A stretch of 5,652 nucleotides of DNA from Roseburia sp. (GCA_017626625.1 JAGAIK010000538.1:1-5652), one strand, 5' to 3'. Positions 1 to 5,225 are shown, numbered from the stretch's first letter. Notes: generated from the letters alone by a model not told the origin. A program made the numbers and translations.

Positions 1-220
1 CTGCGATTTTGGTTCCCTTGCGGAGATATTTCTCTGCAAACTCCCCAAGACGTCCGAATGCAACACACGGAATAAAATCAGCCGTCTGCTGGTCGTTGTC
101 TCTTCTAAATCTTCTGTCAACTGCGATGGTATATCTTGCAATGGCGGTTGCCTGCTCTCCCTGGGAGTAACGTACCTCCGGGTCTCTGGTCAGGCGTCCC
201 ATAAGAATTACTTTATTCAT
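1..220 (-). CDS. ssb: Single-stranded DNA-binding protein SSB, N-terminal part (C-terminus outside window)
   Basis: SSB binds single-stranded DNA during replication, recombination and repair, and recruits partners through an acidic C-terminal tail that lies outside this window. The visible 73 residues are the start of the OB-fold: MNKVILMGRLTRDPEVRYS, then an IARYTIAVDR strand and the DFIPCVAFGRLGEFAEKYL segment, the usual order in bacterial SSBs. The start is ATG at 220-218, with a GAGGG ribosome binding site about 8 nt upstream. It begins only 11 nt after the rpsF stop, so the two are almost certainly co-transcribed. In most Firmicutes rpsR (S18) follows ssb; that position is off the window. 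The gene is cut by the window edge, not broken. Confidence 0.98.
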   Translation of the reverse strand, partial: MNKVILMGRLTRDPEVRYSQGEQATAIARYTIAVDRRFRRDNDQQTADFIPCVAFGRLGEFAEKYLRKGTKIA

Positions 221-231
221 GTATTTTCCCT

Positions 232-522
232 CTATTTCTCGTCTTTTCTAACGCATAAGAAACGAAGAACATTATCCATGATACGAACATCACGCTCTAC
301 TTCTGCTGGAACATTAGAAGCTGCGTCGAACTGAATGAAGTAATAGTAAGCTTCTGTCATCTTCTGGATTTCATAAGCTAATCTCTTCTTTCCAGTCTCT
401 TCTACTTCTGTTACAGTACCGCCGGCACGAGTGATGTACTCTTTTGCCTTCTCTACTGTAGCTGTTCTCGCATCGTCCTCGATCTTTGCACTGACAACGA
501 GTGCTAATTCATACTTGTTCAT
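232..522 (-). CDS. rpsF: 30S ribosomal protein S6
   Basis: S6 is a primary component of the 30S platform and binds 16S rRNA together with S18. The 96-residue product starts MNKYELALVVSAKIEDD and has the family's alpha/beta layout, with the conserved GKKRLAYEIQKMTEAYYYFIQF core at about residues 43-64 and the VRIMDNVLRFLCVR end; length is normal. The frame stays open upstream to 576, but ATG at 522 is chosen because the homologous N-terminus begins there and a near-perfect AGGAGG lies 9 nt upstream. It is followed after 11 nt by ssb. DUF951 lies upstream across 107 nt that hold a candidate promoter and leader. S6:S18 is known to autoregulate this operon through its leader in several bacteria; whether it does so here is not shown. 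Confidence 0.99.
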   Translation of the reverse strand: MNKYELALVVSAKIEDDARTATVEKAKEYITRAGGTVTEVEETGKKRLAYEIQKMTEAYYYFIQFDAASNVPAEVERDVRIMDNVLRFLCVRKDEK

Positions 523-531
523 GCGAATTTT

Positions 532-537
532 CCTCCT
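532..537 (-). promoter_or_regulatory. rpsF ribosome binding site (AGGAGG)
   Basis: AGGAGG on the minus strand, 9 nt before ATG 522. It decides the rpsF start in favour of the 96-residue form over the longer open frame. Confidence 0.93.
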
Positions 538-604
538 TTTGGTCTCTGGCCCGCCATCTTGCAGTCTGGTGAGCAAGGAATTTTAAAATATATCACGAAT
601 ACTT

Positions 605-633
605 ACTTTACCATACAATTTCCGGGATTTCAA
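605..633 (-). promoter_or_regulatory. Candidate promoter for rpsF-ssb (extended -10)
   Basis: On the minus strand, TTGAAA (633-628) is followed after 17 nt by TAAAGT (610-605). The -10 is preceded by TGG, making an extended -10 (TGnTAAAGT). Predicted transcription start is near 598, giving a leader of about 76 nt. The -35 overlaps the DUF951 stop codon, so DUF951 transcription could also run through. The -10 matches consensus at 4 of 6 bases; supported by spacing and position only. Confidence 0.5.
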
Positions 634-815
634 GACTTTTTCCGAATTTCTTTTGTATTCTTCTCCACCAGCTTCCGTGCCAGCATTACCTGATGTCCGC
701 AGCCTAAACATTTCAACCGGAAATCCGCACCTACCCGCAGTATTTCCCACTCACTGCTGCCGCAGGGATGCTGCTTTTTCAGGCGTACAATATCTCCTAC
801 TTCATATTTATCCAT
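630..815 (-). CDS. DUF951 family small protein, possible zinc-binding fold
   Basis: This is a 61-residue basic protein of the DUF951 family, whose biochemical role is not established as far as I know. The start MDKYEVGDIVRLKKQHPCG and the middle FRLKCLGCGHQVMLARK are the family signature. H16, C18, C36, C39 and H41 form an HPCG plus CxxCxH arrangement that could hold a zinc ion; this is inferred from spacing only. The N-terminal part resembles a small beta-barrel and the C-terminus is a lysine-rich helix (residues 47-61), which would suit RNA or ribosome contact. ATG 815 is chosen over the longer open frame to 917 because AGGAG lies 8 nt upstream and the family begins at MDKY. It sits upstream of rpsF-ssb, a context common in Firmicutes that hints at a link to translation. 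Confidence 0.93.
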   Translation of the reverse strand: MDKYEVGDIVRLKKQHPCGSSEWEILRVGADFRLKCLGCGHQVMLARKLVEKNTKEIRKKS

Positions 816-823
816 GGGAATAT

Positions 824-828
824 CTCCT
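824..828 (-). promoter_or_regulatory. DUF951 ribosome binding site
   Basis: AGGAG within AAAAAGGAGATA on the minus strand, 8 nt before ATG 815. It fixes the DUF951 start and rules out the 34-codon upstream extension. Confidence 0.88.
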
Positions 829-848
829 TTTTCATTATATATGCCTTT

Positions 849-868
849 GCCGTGTCCATCATCACGGC
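849..868 (-). other. Perfect 6-bp hairpin between sirtuin gene and DUF951
   Basis: GCCGTG and CACGGC are perfect inverted repeats around an 8-nt loop. It lies in the 107-nt spacer 816-922, about 33 nt before the DUF951 start. No U-run follows on either strand, so it is not a standard terminator. It could be an mRNA processing or stability element, or be without function. Confidence 0.5.
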
Positions 869-922
869 TGGCATCTTGCAAGCTGCACATTCTTAAGTTA
901 CGCAGTAGCAACAACAAATTTT

Positions 923-1648
923 TTACACTTCCATCTGTCCAAAGACCTCTCCAAGCCCTGCCTGTATCAGCAAATCCGCCCGGCTGTCCATGGGCGTAGT
1001 GGACTTATTGATAAGCACCAGCTTGTTTCCCCTGTAATAATCAATCAGCCCCGCCGCCGGGTACACTGCCAAAGAAGTTCCACCGACAATCAGCATATCT
1101 GCATGGCTGATATAAAATACCGCATCTTCTAATGTCTGCTGATCTAAGCCCTCTTCATAAAGCACCACATCCGGTTTTATTGTTCCGCCGCACTCATCGC
1201 AAAGCGGAACTTTTGTGTTGCTGTTTAAAATATATTCCGCATCAAATCCCTTGCCGCATTTCCTGCAGTAATTTCTGTGGACGCTGCCGTGAAGCTCTAA
1301 TACTTTCTTACTGCCTGCCATCTGATGAAGTCCGTCAATGTTCTGGGTAACGACGGCTTTCACCTTTCCTGCCGCCTCTAACTGCGCTAATTTTTCATGG
1401 GTAATATTGGGCTTCGCCGTCAGACAGAGCATTTTATCCCGGTAAAAGCGGTAAAATTCCTCTGTATACTTTATATAGAAGGAATGGCTCAAAATGGTCT
1501 CCGGCGGATAATCGTATTTCTGGTTATATAAACCATCCACGCTGCGGAAATCCGGAATGCCGCTCTCGGTGGACACTCCCGCCCCACCAAAAAATACAAT
1601 GTTATCACTTTCTTTTACCATCTGTAAAAACTGCTCTGTATTTGTCAT
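923..1648 (-). CDS. cobB: NAD-dependent protein deacylase, Sir2 family
   Basis: Sirtuins remove acetyl or other acyl groups from protein lysines using NAD+, releasing nicotinamide and O-acyl-ADP-ribose, in the cytoplasm. The 241-residue product carries the whole family signature: GAGVSTESGIPDFRS (22-36) for NAD binding, TQNIDGLH (101-108), catalytic H120 in LHG, a four-cysteine zinc site (C128, C131, C150, C153), GGTSLAVYPAAG (189-200) and LINKSTTP (212-219). The overall pattern, including AKPNITH and QNIDGLHQMAGSKKVLELHG, is close to Thermotoga Sir2, the class-U type; deacetylation is therefore more likely than desuccinylation. The start is ATG 1648 with AGGAGG 8 nt upstream; the 39-codon open extension to 1765 is not sirtuin-like and covers a structured spacer. 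It follows an MFS gene after 139 nt and precedes DUF951 by 107 nt. No key residue is missing. Confidence 0.97.
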   Translation of the reverse strand: MTNTEQFLQMVKESDNIVFFGGAGVSTESGIPDFRSVDGLYNQKYDYPPETILSHSFYIKYTEEFYRFYRDKMLCLTAKPNITHEKLAQLEAAGKVKAVVTQNIDGLHQMAGSKKVLELHGSVHRNYCRKCGKGFDAEYILNSNTKVPLCDECGGTIKPDVVLYEEGLDQQTLEDAVFYISHADMLIVGGTSLAVYPAAGLIDYYRGNKLVLINKSTTPMDSRADLLIQAGLGEVFGQMEV

Positions 1649-1656
1649 GACTGCTG

Positions 1657-1662
1657 CCTCCT
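1657..1662 (-). promoter_or_regulatory. Sirtuin gene ribosome binding site (AGGAGG)
   Basis: AGGAGG on the minus strand, 8 nt before ATG 1648, selects the 241-residue start. GAGGCA at 1660-1655 can pair with UGCCUU at 1711-1706 in the upstream leader (5 Watson-Crick pairs plus one G-U), a possible way to hide the site. Confidence 0.92.
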
Positions 1663-1681
1663 GAATGAATTTTATACTGAC

Positions 1682-1753
1682 GACATGATACCATGTGATT
1701 CGCACAAGGCATCTGCCATGAGCGACCGATGCGTACTCGGCGCATATCATGTC
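1682..1753 (-). ncRNA. Candidate structured leader RNA of the sirtuin gene (three-way-junction-like fold)
   Basis: Read on the minus strand, GACATGATA (1753-1745) is the exact complement of TATCATGTC (1690-1682), a 9-bp closing stem. Inside it are a hairpin of 4 pairs plus one G-U (1741-1737 with 1729-1725, 7-nt loop) and a second hairpin (1724-1701) of CGC/GCG, CA/UG and GGC/GCC pairs separated by two symmetric U-U mismatches, with an AGAU loop. A 10-nt single strand (1700-1691) leads back to the closing stem. Two alternative pairings exist: ACATG/CATGT (1696-1692 with 1687-1683), which excludes the closing stem, and ATGCG/CGCAT (1745-1741 with 1733-1729). I do not recognise a known riboswitch class. 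Could be a regulatory RNA, a protein operator or chance; no covariation evidence is available. Confidence 0.35.
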
Positions 1754-1760
1754 TGACAAT

Positions 1761-1769
1761 AGCATACCA
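1761..1769 (-). promoter_or_regulatory. Possible extended -10 promoter before the sirtuin leader
   Basis: Minus strand TGGTATGCT: a TGn extension followed by TATGCT (1766-1761), 4 of 6 matches to TATAAT. No good -35 is visible 16-18 nt upstream, tolerable for extended -10 promoters. The predicted start near 1754 coincides with the first base of the folded leader, which is the main reason to list it. Without it, the sirtuin gene would depend on read-through from the MFS operon. Confidence 0.33.
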
Positions 1770-1787
1770 TAAATTATCGCTTTCCGG

Positions 1788-3023
1788 TTATGCCCGGCGG
1801 TTATAAATTTTTTTCACACTCTTTCCGTTTCTACCCATAATCAGAATTGCCGCCATAAAGTTCAGCAACATAAACCCGCTTATCACCGCTCTTTCCGGCA
1901 AAAACAACGTAAGAATACCGGAAAAAAGCTGCCCTGACAGGGTGCCTGCCGTTAATGCCATCTCAAAAATGCCGTTAAAGCGCCCCTTCCTTTCATCCGG
2001 CACATAGCTCTGGGTCGCGGATATACGGATATTATAGGAAGTCACCCCTAAAATTCCATCCACAAAACATAGTATCATAATTATATCAGATGGCAGATAA
2101 AGCATGATGCCGTCTACAAGTGCCAACGACATATAGACTGTCAACGCAATGGAAAATTTTTTATTTACAGGTAGGTTCAGGCGGTAATGCACCGCCCCTC
2201 CGATAAGACGTCCTACCATCATCCATCCCATGGTAAACATATAAACGTATTCGCCATAATCAAAATTCAGTTTAAAATAGGGAAGTACCATGGTATGAAA
2301 CGCACTTCCGGCAAAGGCGCTTACCATAAAATACAGCGTTATCGCCCTAAGTCCCCGCTCCTGCTGCAGATAATGCGTTCCTTCGGAAAATGCCCTTTTA
2401 TATTGCGCCAGTCCAAAAGTTTCTTCCTCTTTTTTGACGTAAGTCTCTTCTTTTTTAATCTGGGTTTCCATCACCGCCGCAATAAAAAAGGTTGCCATAT
2501 TAATCAAAAATAGCGGTGCAATGCCTATTAGATTGTACAGAAAAGCAGATACCGGTACAATAAATGTTGCCATGCTTTCCAATGTACTCTGAATAGAATA
2601 TGCCTTTGTATAATTTCCCTCAGAAATCAGCATGGGATAAAAGCTTTCAAACGCCACCTGATAAATACTGTCGATGGTTCCAATCAGGATACAGCCCAGA
2701 ATTAAAAAGCCGTAATTGAAATGTCCTCCCAGAATCAGCCATGCAAAAATGCCATATAAAGCCGCACTGATAAAATCCAGGGTGTAAATTGTTTTTCTTC
2801 TGGAGTATTTATCCAGAAACGGTCCCGCCAATGTGGGGACTACCATTTGCGGCAGATTATAAGTCACCGCATAGAGCGCATATAAGAAGGTAGAACCCGT
2901 GTAATCCAGCACCAGCAGCCCTAACGCAAAACTCGCAATGGAATTTCCCAACATGGAAACCGCAGTTCCCAGGGTTATCAGGGTGAAATTTTTCGTCCAA
3001 AGTCCGTTATTTTCTTCCGTCAT
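1788..3023 (-). CDS. Major facilitator superfamily (MFS) transporter, probable exporter
   Basis: The 411-residue membrane protein has about 12 hydrophobic segments in two halves, split by a charged cytoplasmic loop at about residues 187-225 (KKEETYVKKEEE). After TM2 comes an MFS motif-A sequence GPFLDKYSRRK (67-77); the second half contains VPDERKGRFNGIFEM (341-355), a loop typical of the drug / siderophore exporter branch (EntS-like, MFS_3). The family moves small molecules by proton or ion exchange, mostly outward; the substrate cannot be read from sequence. ATG 3023 is chosen because it forms an ATGA overlap with the stop of the upstream gene, a mark of translational coupling; the 11-codon longer start lacks a usable ribosome binding site. 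Third gene of the lipoprotein / 152-residue protein / MFS cluster. Confidence 0.93.
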   Translation of the reverse strand: MTEENNGLWTKNFTLITLGTAVSMLGNSIASFALGLLVLDYTGSTFLYALYAVTYNLPQMVVPTLAGPFLDKYSRRKTIYTLDFISAALYGIFAWLILGGHFNYGFLILGCILIGTIDSIYQVAFESFYPMLISEGNYTKAYSIQSTLESMATFIVPVSAFLYNLIGIAPLFLINMATFFIAAVMETQIKKEETYVKKEEETFGLAQYKRAFSEGTHYLQQERGLRAITLYFMVSAFAGSAFHTMVLPYFKLNFDYGEYVYMFTMGWMMVGRLIGGAVHYRLNLPVNKKFSIALTVYMSLALVDGIMLYLPSDIIMILCFVDGILGVTSYNIRISATQSYVPDERKGRFNGIFEMALTAGTLSGQLFSGILTLFLPERAVISGFMLLNFMAAILIMGRNGKSVKKIYNRRA

Positions 3024-3478
3024 AACGTCTCGTCCAGATTCATAAAGCGTTCCCATTCCTCGGTGTCACTCTCTCCGGCAACCCGCAGAAAAAAGGTGTG
3101 GTCCTCCGTATCAATGGAAATCTCGTAGACACCATTCTTTTTCTCAACGGCATAAAGAACACAGCCCTCTAACTCCCTGAAAACATCCCCATACTGCTCC
3201 GGCTCTACCGGGCGGTCCTCCTCCCGGCGCATGATATTACCGTCTGCGTCATAAACCCGATATCCCTCTTCCACAAAGTTTTCTATCGCTGCTTCGCTGA
3301 TACGGAAGAGCAACTGATTGGTACGCATTCTGCGGATATCACGGTTACAGCTATTTTCCGGAAGTATCGTGACATTATCAAGTATCATGGAAAACACTCC
3401 GTTTGCTGCCCGCATCTCTGCAATGCAGGCATCCCGAAATTCAAAATGCTCTAATTCATTGGTCGTCTTATATTTCAT
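3020..3478 (-). CDS. Uncharacterised 152-residue acidic cytoplasmic protein
   Basis: I cannot assign this protein to a named family. It has no signal peptide, membrane segment or cysteine pair motif, and is rich in Glu and Asp. The sequence looks like a mixed alpha/beta domain: hydrophobic strands FSMILDNVTILP (29-40) and CVLYAVEKKNGVYEISID (106-123) alternate with helix-like SEAAIENFVEEG (61-72), and a YDADGNIM turn (76-83) is followed by DRPVEPEQY. The start ATG 3478 has AAGGGG about 9 nt upstream, inside the 12-nt gap after the lipoprotein gene; the TGA stop overlaps the MFS start by 4 nt. Tight packing argues it works with these neighbours, perhaps as a cytoplasmic partner or immunity-like factor, but that is only inference. 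Codon use and gene order suggest a real gene. Confidence 0.86.
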   Translation of the reverse strand: MKYKTTNELEHFEFRDACIAEMRAANGVFSMILDNVTILPENSCNRDIRRMRTNQLLFRISEAAIENFVEEGYRVYDADGNIMRREEDRPVEPEQYGDVFRELEGCVLYAVEKKNGVYEISIDTEDHTFFLRVAGESDTEEWERFMNLDETL

Positions 3479-3490
3479 CGTATATGCCCC

Positions 3491-4168
3491 TTAATTGCTC
3501 ATATCAATATTAAGTTTGCCTGATATATCCACTTTTACCTCTGATACATAATAGGTAGAAGCGTCAAAGCTTACTTCCTTTTTCTGCGGTGTGCCTGTGC
3601 TGGCGTTTTCAAAACAGTCCCCGGTTTCAAAATCGATGGAGATTGTGGTATTTCCGCTGCCGCTGGTGACAATATAATGATACTCCTCATCCAGACTTAC
3701 CGCAAATCCCTGCTCTTCTAATGCTGCTGCCGCTTCTTGCTCCGTCATTCCCCAGAAATCAATGCCGTTTACTGTAAAAGGAGCATTGCCAGAATTATCC
3801 TTCTCTGCATAATAGAACACTTTCATGATTTTACAGTTATTCACACTCTTTGCCGTACTTTCCGGATTGTACAGCATAAGCCCCACGATAGAGCTGTGAG
3901 GTTCCGAGGAAGTACCCATATGCAGCGTTTCAAAGCTGGCTGTCTTTGCCTCAAAAACGGCAGCATCGAAAGTTTCAGGATTTCCCTGTGCATCCGTGGT
4001 AATCAGCCCGTTGTCAAGACAGCTTTGTACCGTATCCTCCATGGTAATCGTTTTCCCGTCAAGCGCAATGGAAACCTCCGGCTTGGTCTCACCGCAGCCG
4101 CCTAAAAGTAAGCCGCAGGAAAGGGTTACTGCTGCCAGTAGTCCGCAAAATAAATTTTTTCTTTTCAT
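3491..4168 (-). CDS. Putative lipoprotein with a PASTA-like segment
   Basis: The 225-residue protein begins MKRKN, then a hydrophobic stretch (6-23) and a lipobox LGGC with the lipidated cysteine at C25, so it should be anchored to the outer face of the membrane. The mature part has no family I can name with confidence. Residues 140-157 (GMTEQEAAAALEEQGFAV) resemble the conserved half of a PASTA repeat; with one copy this is suggestive only. Three further cysteines (50, 112, 185) leave an odd number outside the cell, unusual for an exported protein. The start ATG 4168 has AGGAG 7 nt upstream, and a good promoter lies 37-65 nt upstream. It is the first gene of the cluster and is followed after 12 nt by the 152-residue gene. 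Confidence 0.88.
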   Translation of the reverse strand: MKRKNLFCGLLAAVTLSCGLLLGGCGETKPEVSIALDGKTITMEDTVQSCLDNGLITTDAQGNPETFDAAVFEAKTASFETLHMGTSSEPHSSIVGLMLYNPESTAKSVNNCKIMKVFYYAEKDNSGNAPFTVNGIDFWGMTEQEAAAALEEQGFAVSLDEEYHYIVTSGSGNTTISIDFETGDCFENASTGTPQKKEVSFDASTYYVSEVKVDISGKLNIDMSN

Positions 4169-4204
4169 AAACTTTCTCCTTTTGTATCATTTTCAAATAA
4201 GTAA

Positions 4205-4233
4205 ATTATAATATGGATTTTTCCCAAATACAA
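4205..4233 (-). promoter_or_regulatory. Promoter of the lipoprotein / MFS operon
   Basis: On the minus strand, TTGTAT (4233-4228) is followed after exactly 17 nt by a consensus TATAAT (4210-4205). Predicted start near 4198 gives a 5' leader of about 30 nt holding the AGGAG site of the lipoprotein gene. The upstream tRNA terminator isolates this promoter from the tRNA unit. Housekeeping sigma factor type; no operator repeat is evident. Confidence 0.75.
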
Positions 4234-4339
4234 CCGTTTCCGGCAGTTTCGTTGCATTCCCTGCCTTACAGAATACGGTACCCCCTTTCCCCCAAAATCT
4301 GCAAGATGAAATCCGGGAACAGAAAATGGTTCTGCACAA

Positions 4340-4395
4340 AAAAATGTCTTAAAAGGATATTGCCTGTGTGCAAATATCACTTTTAAGACATTTTT
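4340..4395 (-). terminator. Long hairpin terminator after tRNA-fMet, bidirectional in form
   Basis: Two 16-nt arms (4340-4355 and 4380-4395) are perfectly complementary, containing ATGTCTTAAAAG and its complement. After a one-base bulge the stem goes on for about 6 more pairs (4356-4361 with 4373-4378), leaving a loop of about 10 nt. On the minus strand the hairpin ends in a run of seven U, the classic rho-independent form, starting about 8 nt after the tRNA 3' end. On the plus strand the right arm also ends in five T. It ends the tRNA transcript and shields the lipoprotein promoter. Confidence 0.9.
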
Positions 4396-4402
4396 CAAAG
4401 AG

Positions 4403-4476
4403 TTGCGGGAACAGGATTTGAACCTGTGACCTTCGGGTTATGAGCCCGACGAGCTTCCAGACTGCTCCATCCCGCG
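4403..4476 (-). tRNA. Initiator tRNA-fMet (anticodon CAT)
   Basis: The 74-nt gene folds as a complete cloverleaf: 7-bp acceptor stem, D arm GAGC/GCTC, anticodon arm TCGGG-CTCATAA-CCCGA, T arm ACAGG-TTCAAAT-CCTGT and discriminator A. Two features mark it as the initiator rather than elongator tRNA-Met: the C1-A72 mismatch at the end of the acceptor stem (CGCGGGA against TCCCGCA), which allows formylation and blocks EF-Tu, and three consecutive G-C pairs next to the anticodon loop, needed for entry into the P site. CCA is not encoded and must be added by the nucleotidyltransferase. It stands alone with its own promoter and terminator. Confidence 0.98.
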
Positions 4477-4494
4477 TCAATTCTTACAAACATT

Positions 4495-4523
4495 ATTATA
4501 GAACTTTTTTCCCCGCTTGTCAA
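4495..4523 (-). promoter_or_regulatory. Consensus promoter of tRNA-fMet
   Basis: Perfect TTGACA (4523-4518) and perfect TATAAT (4500-4495) on the minus strand with a 17-nt spacer. Predicted start near 4488, about 12 nt before the mature tRNA 5' end, so only a short leader must be removed by RNase P. The full match to the housekeeping consensus fits the high demand for initiator tRNA. Confidence 0.93.
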
Positions 4524-4633
4524 ATCCCCCACAAAACCCGCTGTTTCCGGGGCTTTTGCGGTAACGCTTTTTTTCTCTTTCCTCTATCATTATATGCAGT
4601 TTTTTCCAAAGTAGAACACCATTTTTATTTTTT
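4524..4633. other. Spacer between spmB and the tRNA promoter; imperfect hairpin at 4532-4558
   Basis: This A/T-rich spacer holds no gene I can support. CAAAACCCG (4532-4540) can pair with CGGG plus TTTTG (4548-4558), with a GC bulge and a 7-nt loop. It could stall or end spmB transcription, but no U-run follows on the minus strand, so it is not a standard terminator. Short open frames across it are unlike any protein. Confidence 0.35.
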
Positions 4634-5158
4634 TCACATTTTCCCCGCCAGCACCACGCTCGCCGCCGTCCCCGCAAGAGTAGCCAACAGCGCCCCGGCA
4701 AGGGTATAGCGGCTTTTTTTCACCTTGACACTCATAAAATAAACGGACATGGTATAAAAAATCGTCTCCGTACTGCTCATCATGATAGACGCCATGCGCC
4801 CCAGCAGAGAATCTGTCCCATATTCCTTAAAAATATCCAACAGCAGCCCCGTAGCGGCGGAGGAAGAAAACATTTTCACCAGGGTAATCGGCAGAAGTTC
4901 GGAAGGAAAACCGATTTTTGAAGTAATTCCCGCAAAAATACCTGCAAAAAATTCCAGAAATCCGGAAGCACGCAAAATCCCCACCGCCACCATCAATCCG
5001 ATTAAGGTGGGCATAATCCCTATCACCGTGTGGAAACCGTCCTTTGCCCCCTCGATAAACTCTTCATAAATATTATGCCTGCTCAGCAGTCCATAGCCTA
5101 CAATGCAAAAAATGAGCAGCGGTATCATCACATCTGACAGAAACATCATTACTTTCAT
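4634..5158 (-). CDS. spmB: Spore maturation protein B (nucleoside-recognition / Gate domain membrane protein)
   Basis: SpmB is an inner-membrane protein which, with SpmA, is needed for spore core dehydration and heat resistance in Bacillus and Clostridium; its molecular activity is uncertain, with transport suspected from the Gate domain. The 174-residue product is close to the usual length (about 178). Visible features are an N-terminal membrane segment (8-25), the EGAKDGF motif (36-42), IGIMPTLIGLMVAVGILRASG (46-66), SSSAATGLLLDIFKEYG (98-114), the hallmark SSTETIFYTMSVYF (128-141) and a last hydrophobic segment (152-172). The start ATG 5158 has a weak GGGG site 8 nt upstream; ATG at 5149 or 5146 is possible. 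The usual partner spmA is not adjacent: an EAL gene lies directly upstream. A possible sporulation-type promoter precedes it. Confidence 0.93.
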   Translation of the reverse strand: MKVMMFLSDVMIPLLIFCIVGYGLLSRHNIYEEFIEGAKDGFHTVIGIMPTLIGLMVAVGILRASGFLEFFAGIFAGITSKIGFPSELLPITLVKMFSSSAATGLLLDIFKEYGTDSLLGRMASIMMSSTETIFYTMSVYFMSVKVKKSRYTLAGALLATLAGTAASVVLAGKM

Positions 5159-5187
5159 AGAAATTGCCCCGGAAAGTCTGTTATCTC

Positions 5188-5216
5188 ATTTTATGATACC
5201 CGCTGCCCGCTTAGTA
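5188..5216 (-). promoter_or_regulatory. Possible sigma-E-like promoter of spmB
   Basis: On the minus strand, CATAAAAT (5195-5188) matches the B. subtilis sigma-E -10 consensus CATACAAT at 7 of 8 bases. TACTAA (5216-5211) lies 15 nt upstream but is a poor match to the -35. Predicted start near 5181, about 22 nt before ATG 5158. Mother-cell (sigma-E) expression is known for spmAB in Bacillus; its use here is inferred. Confidence 0.3.
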
Positions 5217-5225
5217 CTGCTTTTC

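Noticed and set aside
834..839. Consensus TATAAT on the minus strand just before DUF951
   Set aside because: A start about 7 nt downstream would fall near 827, inside the AGGAG site at 828-824, and no -35 lies at 16-18 nt. It cannot serve DUF951.
555..880. The 9-mer TGCAAGATG (minus strand) in both the rpsF leader (563-555) and the DUF951 leader (880-872)
   Set aside because: It also occurs on the opposite strand at 4300-4308, and a close form (TGCAAGATA) lies inside ssb. Flanks differ and it is short, so chance is the simpler view.
889..917. TTGTTG - 17 nt - AAGAAT as a promoter for DUF951 on the minus strand
   Set aside because: Spacing is right, but the -35 has only TTG in common with consensus and the -10 matches at 4 of 6. 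Too weak to list as a feature, though DUF951 has no better candidate.
653..1350. Plus-strand open frames across the DUF951 and sirtuin genes
   Set aside because: They are antisense to clear genes, rich in Cys, His and Arg from reversed codons, and lack ribosome binding sites.
1788..1801. CCGG...CCGG inverted repeat at the end of the MFS gene as a terminator
   Set aside because: Only 4 pairs and no U-run follows on the minus strand, so transcription may continue into the sirtuin gene.
4165..4398. 77-codon open frame upstream of the lipoprotein
   Set aside because: It covers the tRNA terminator and the lipoprotein promoter, has no ribosome binding site and reads like non-coding sequence.
4532..4577. 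Plus-strand terminator formed by the 4532-4558 hairpin or the small GCG-GTAA-CGC hairpin followed by seven T
   Set aside because: No plus-strand gene lies upstream, the small stem has only 3 pairs, and the larger hairpin is 9 nt or more from the T run.
4477..4709. Open frames on both strands around the tRNA promoter
   Set aside because: They overlap spmB and the consensus tRNA promoter, with no family resemblance.
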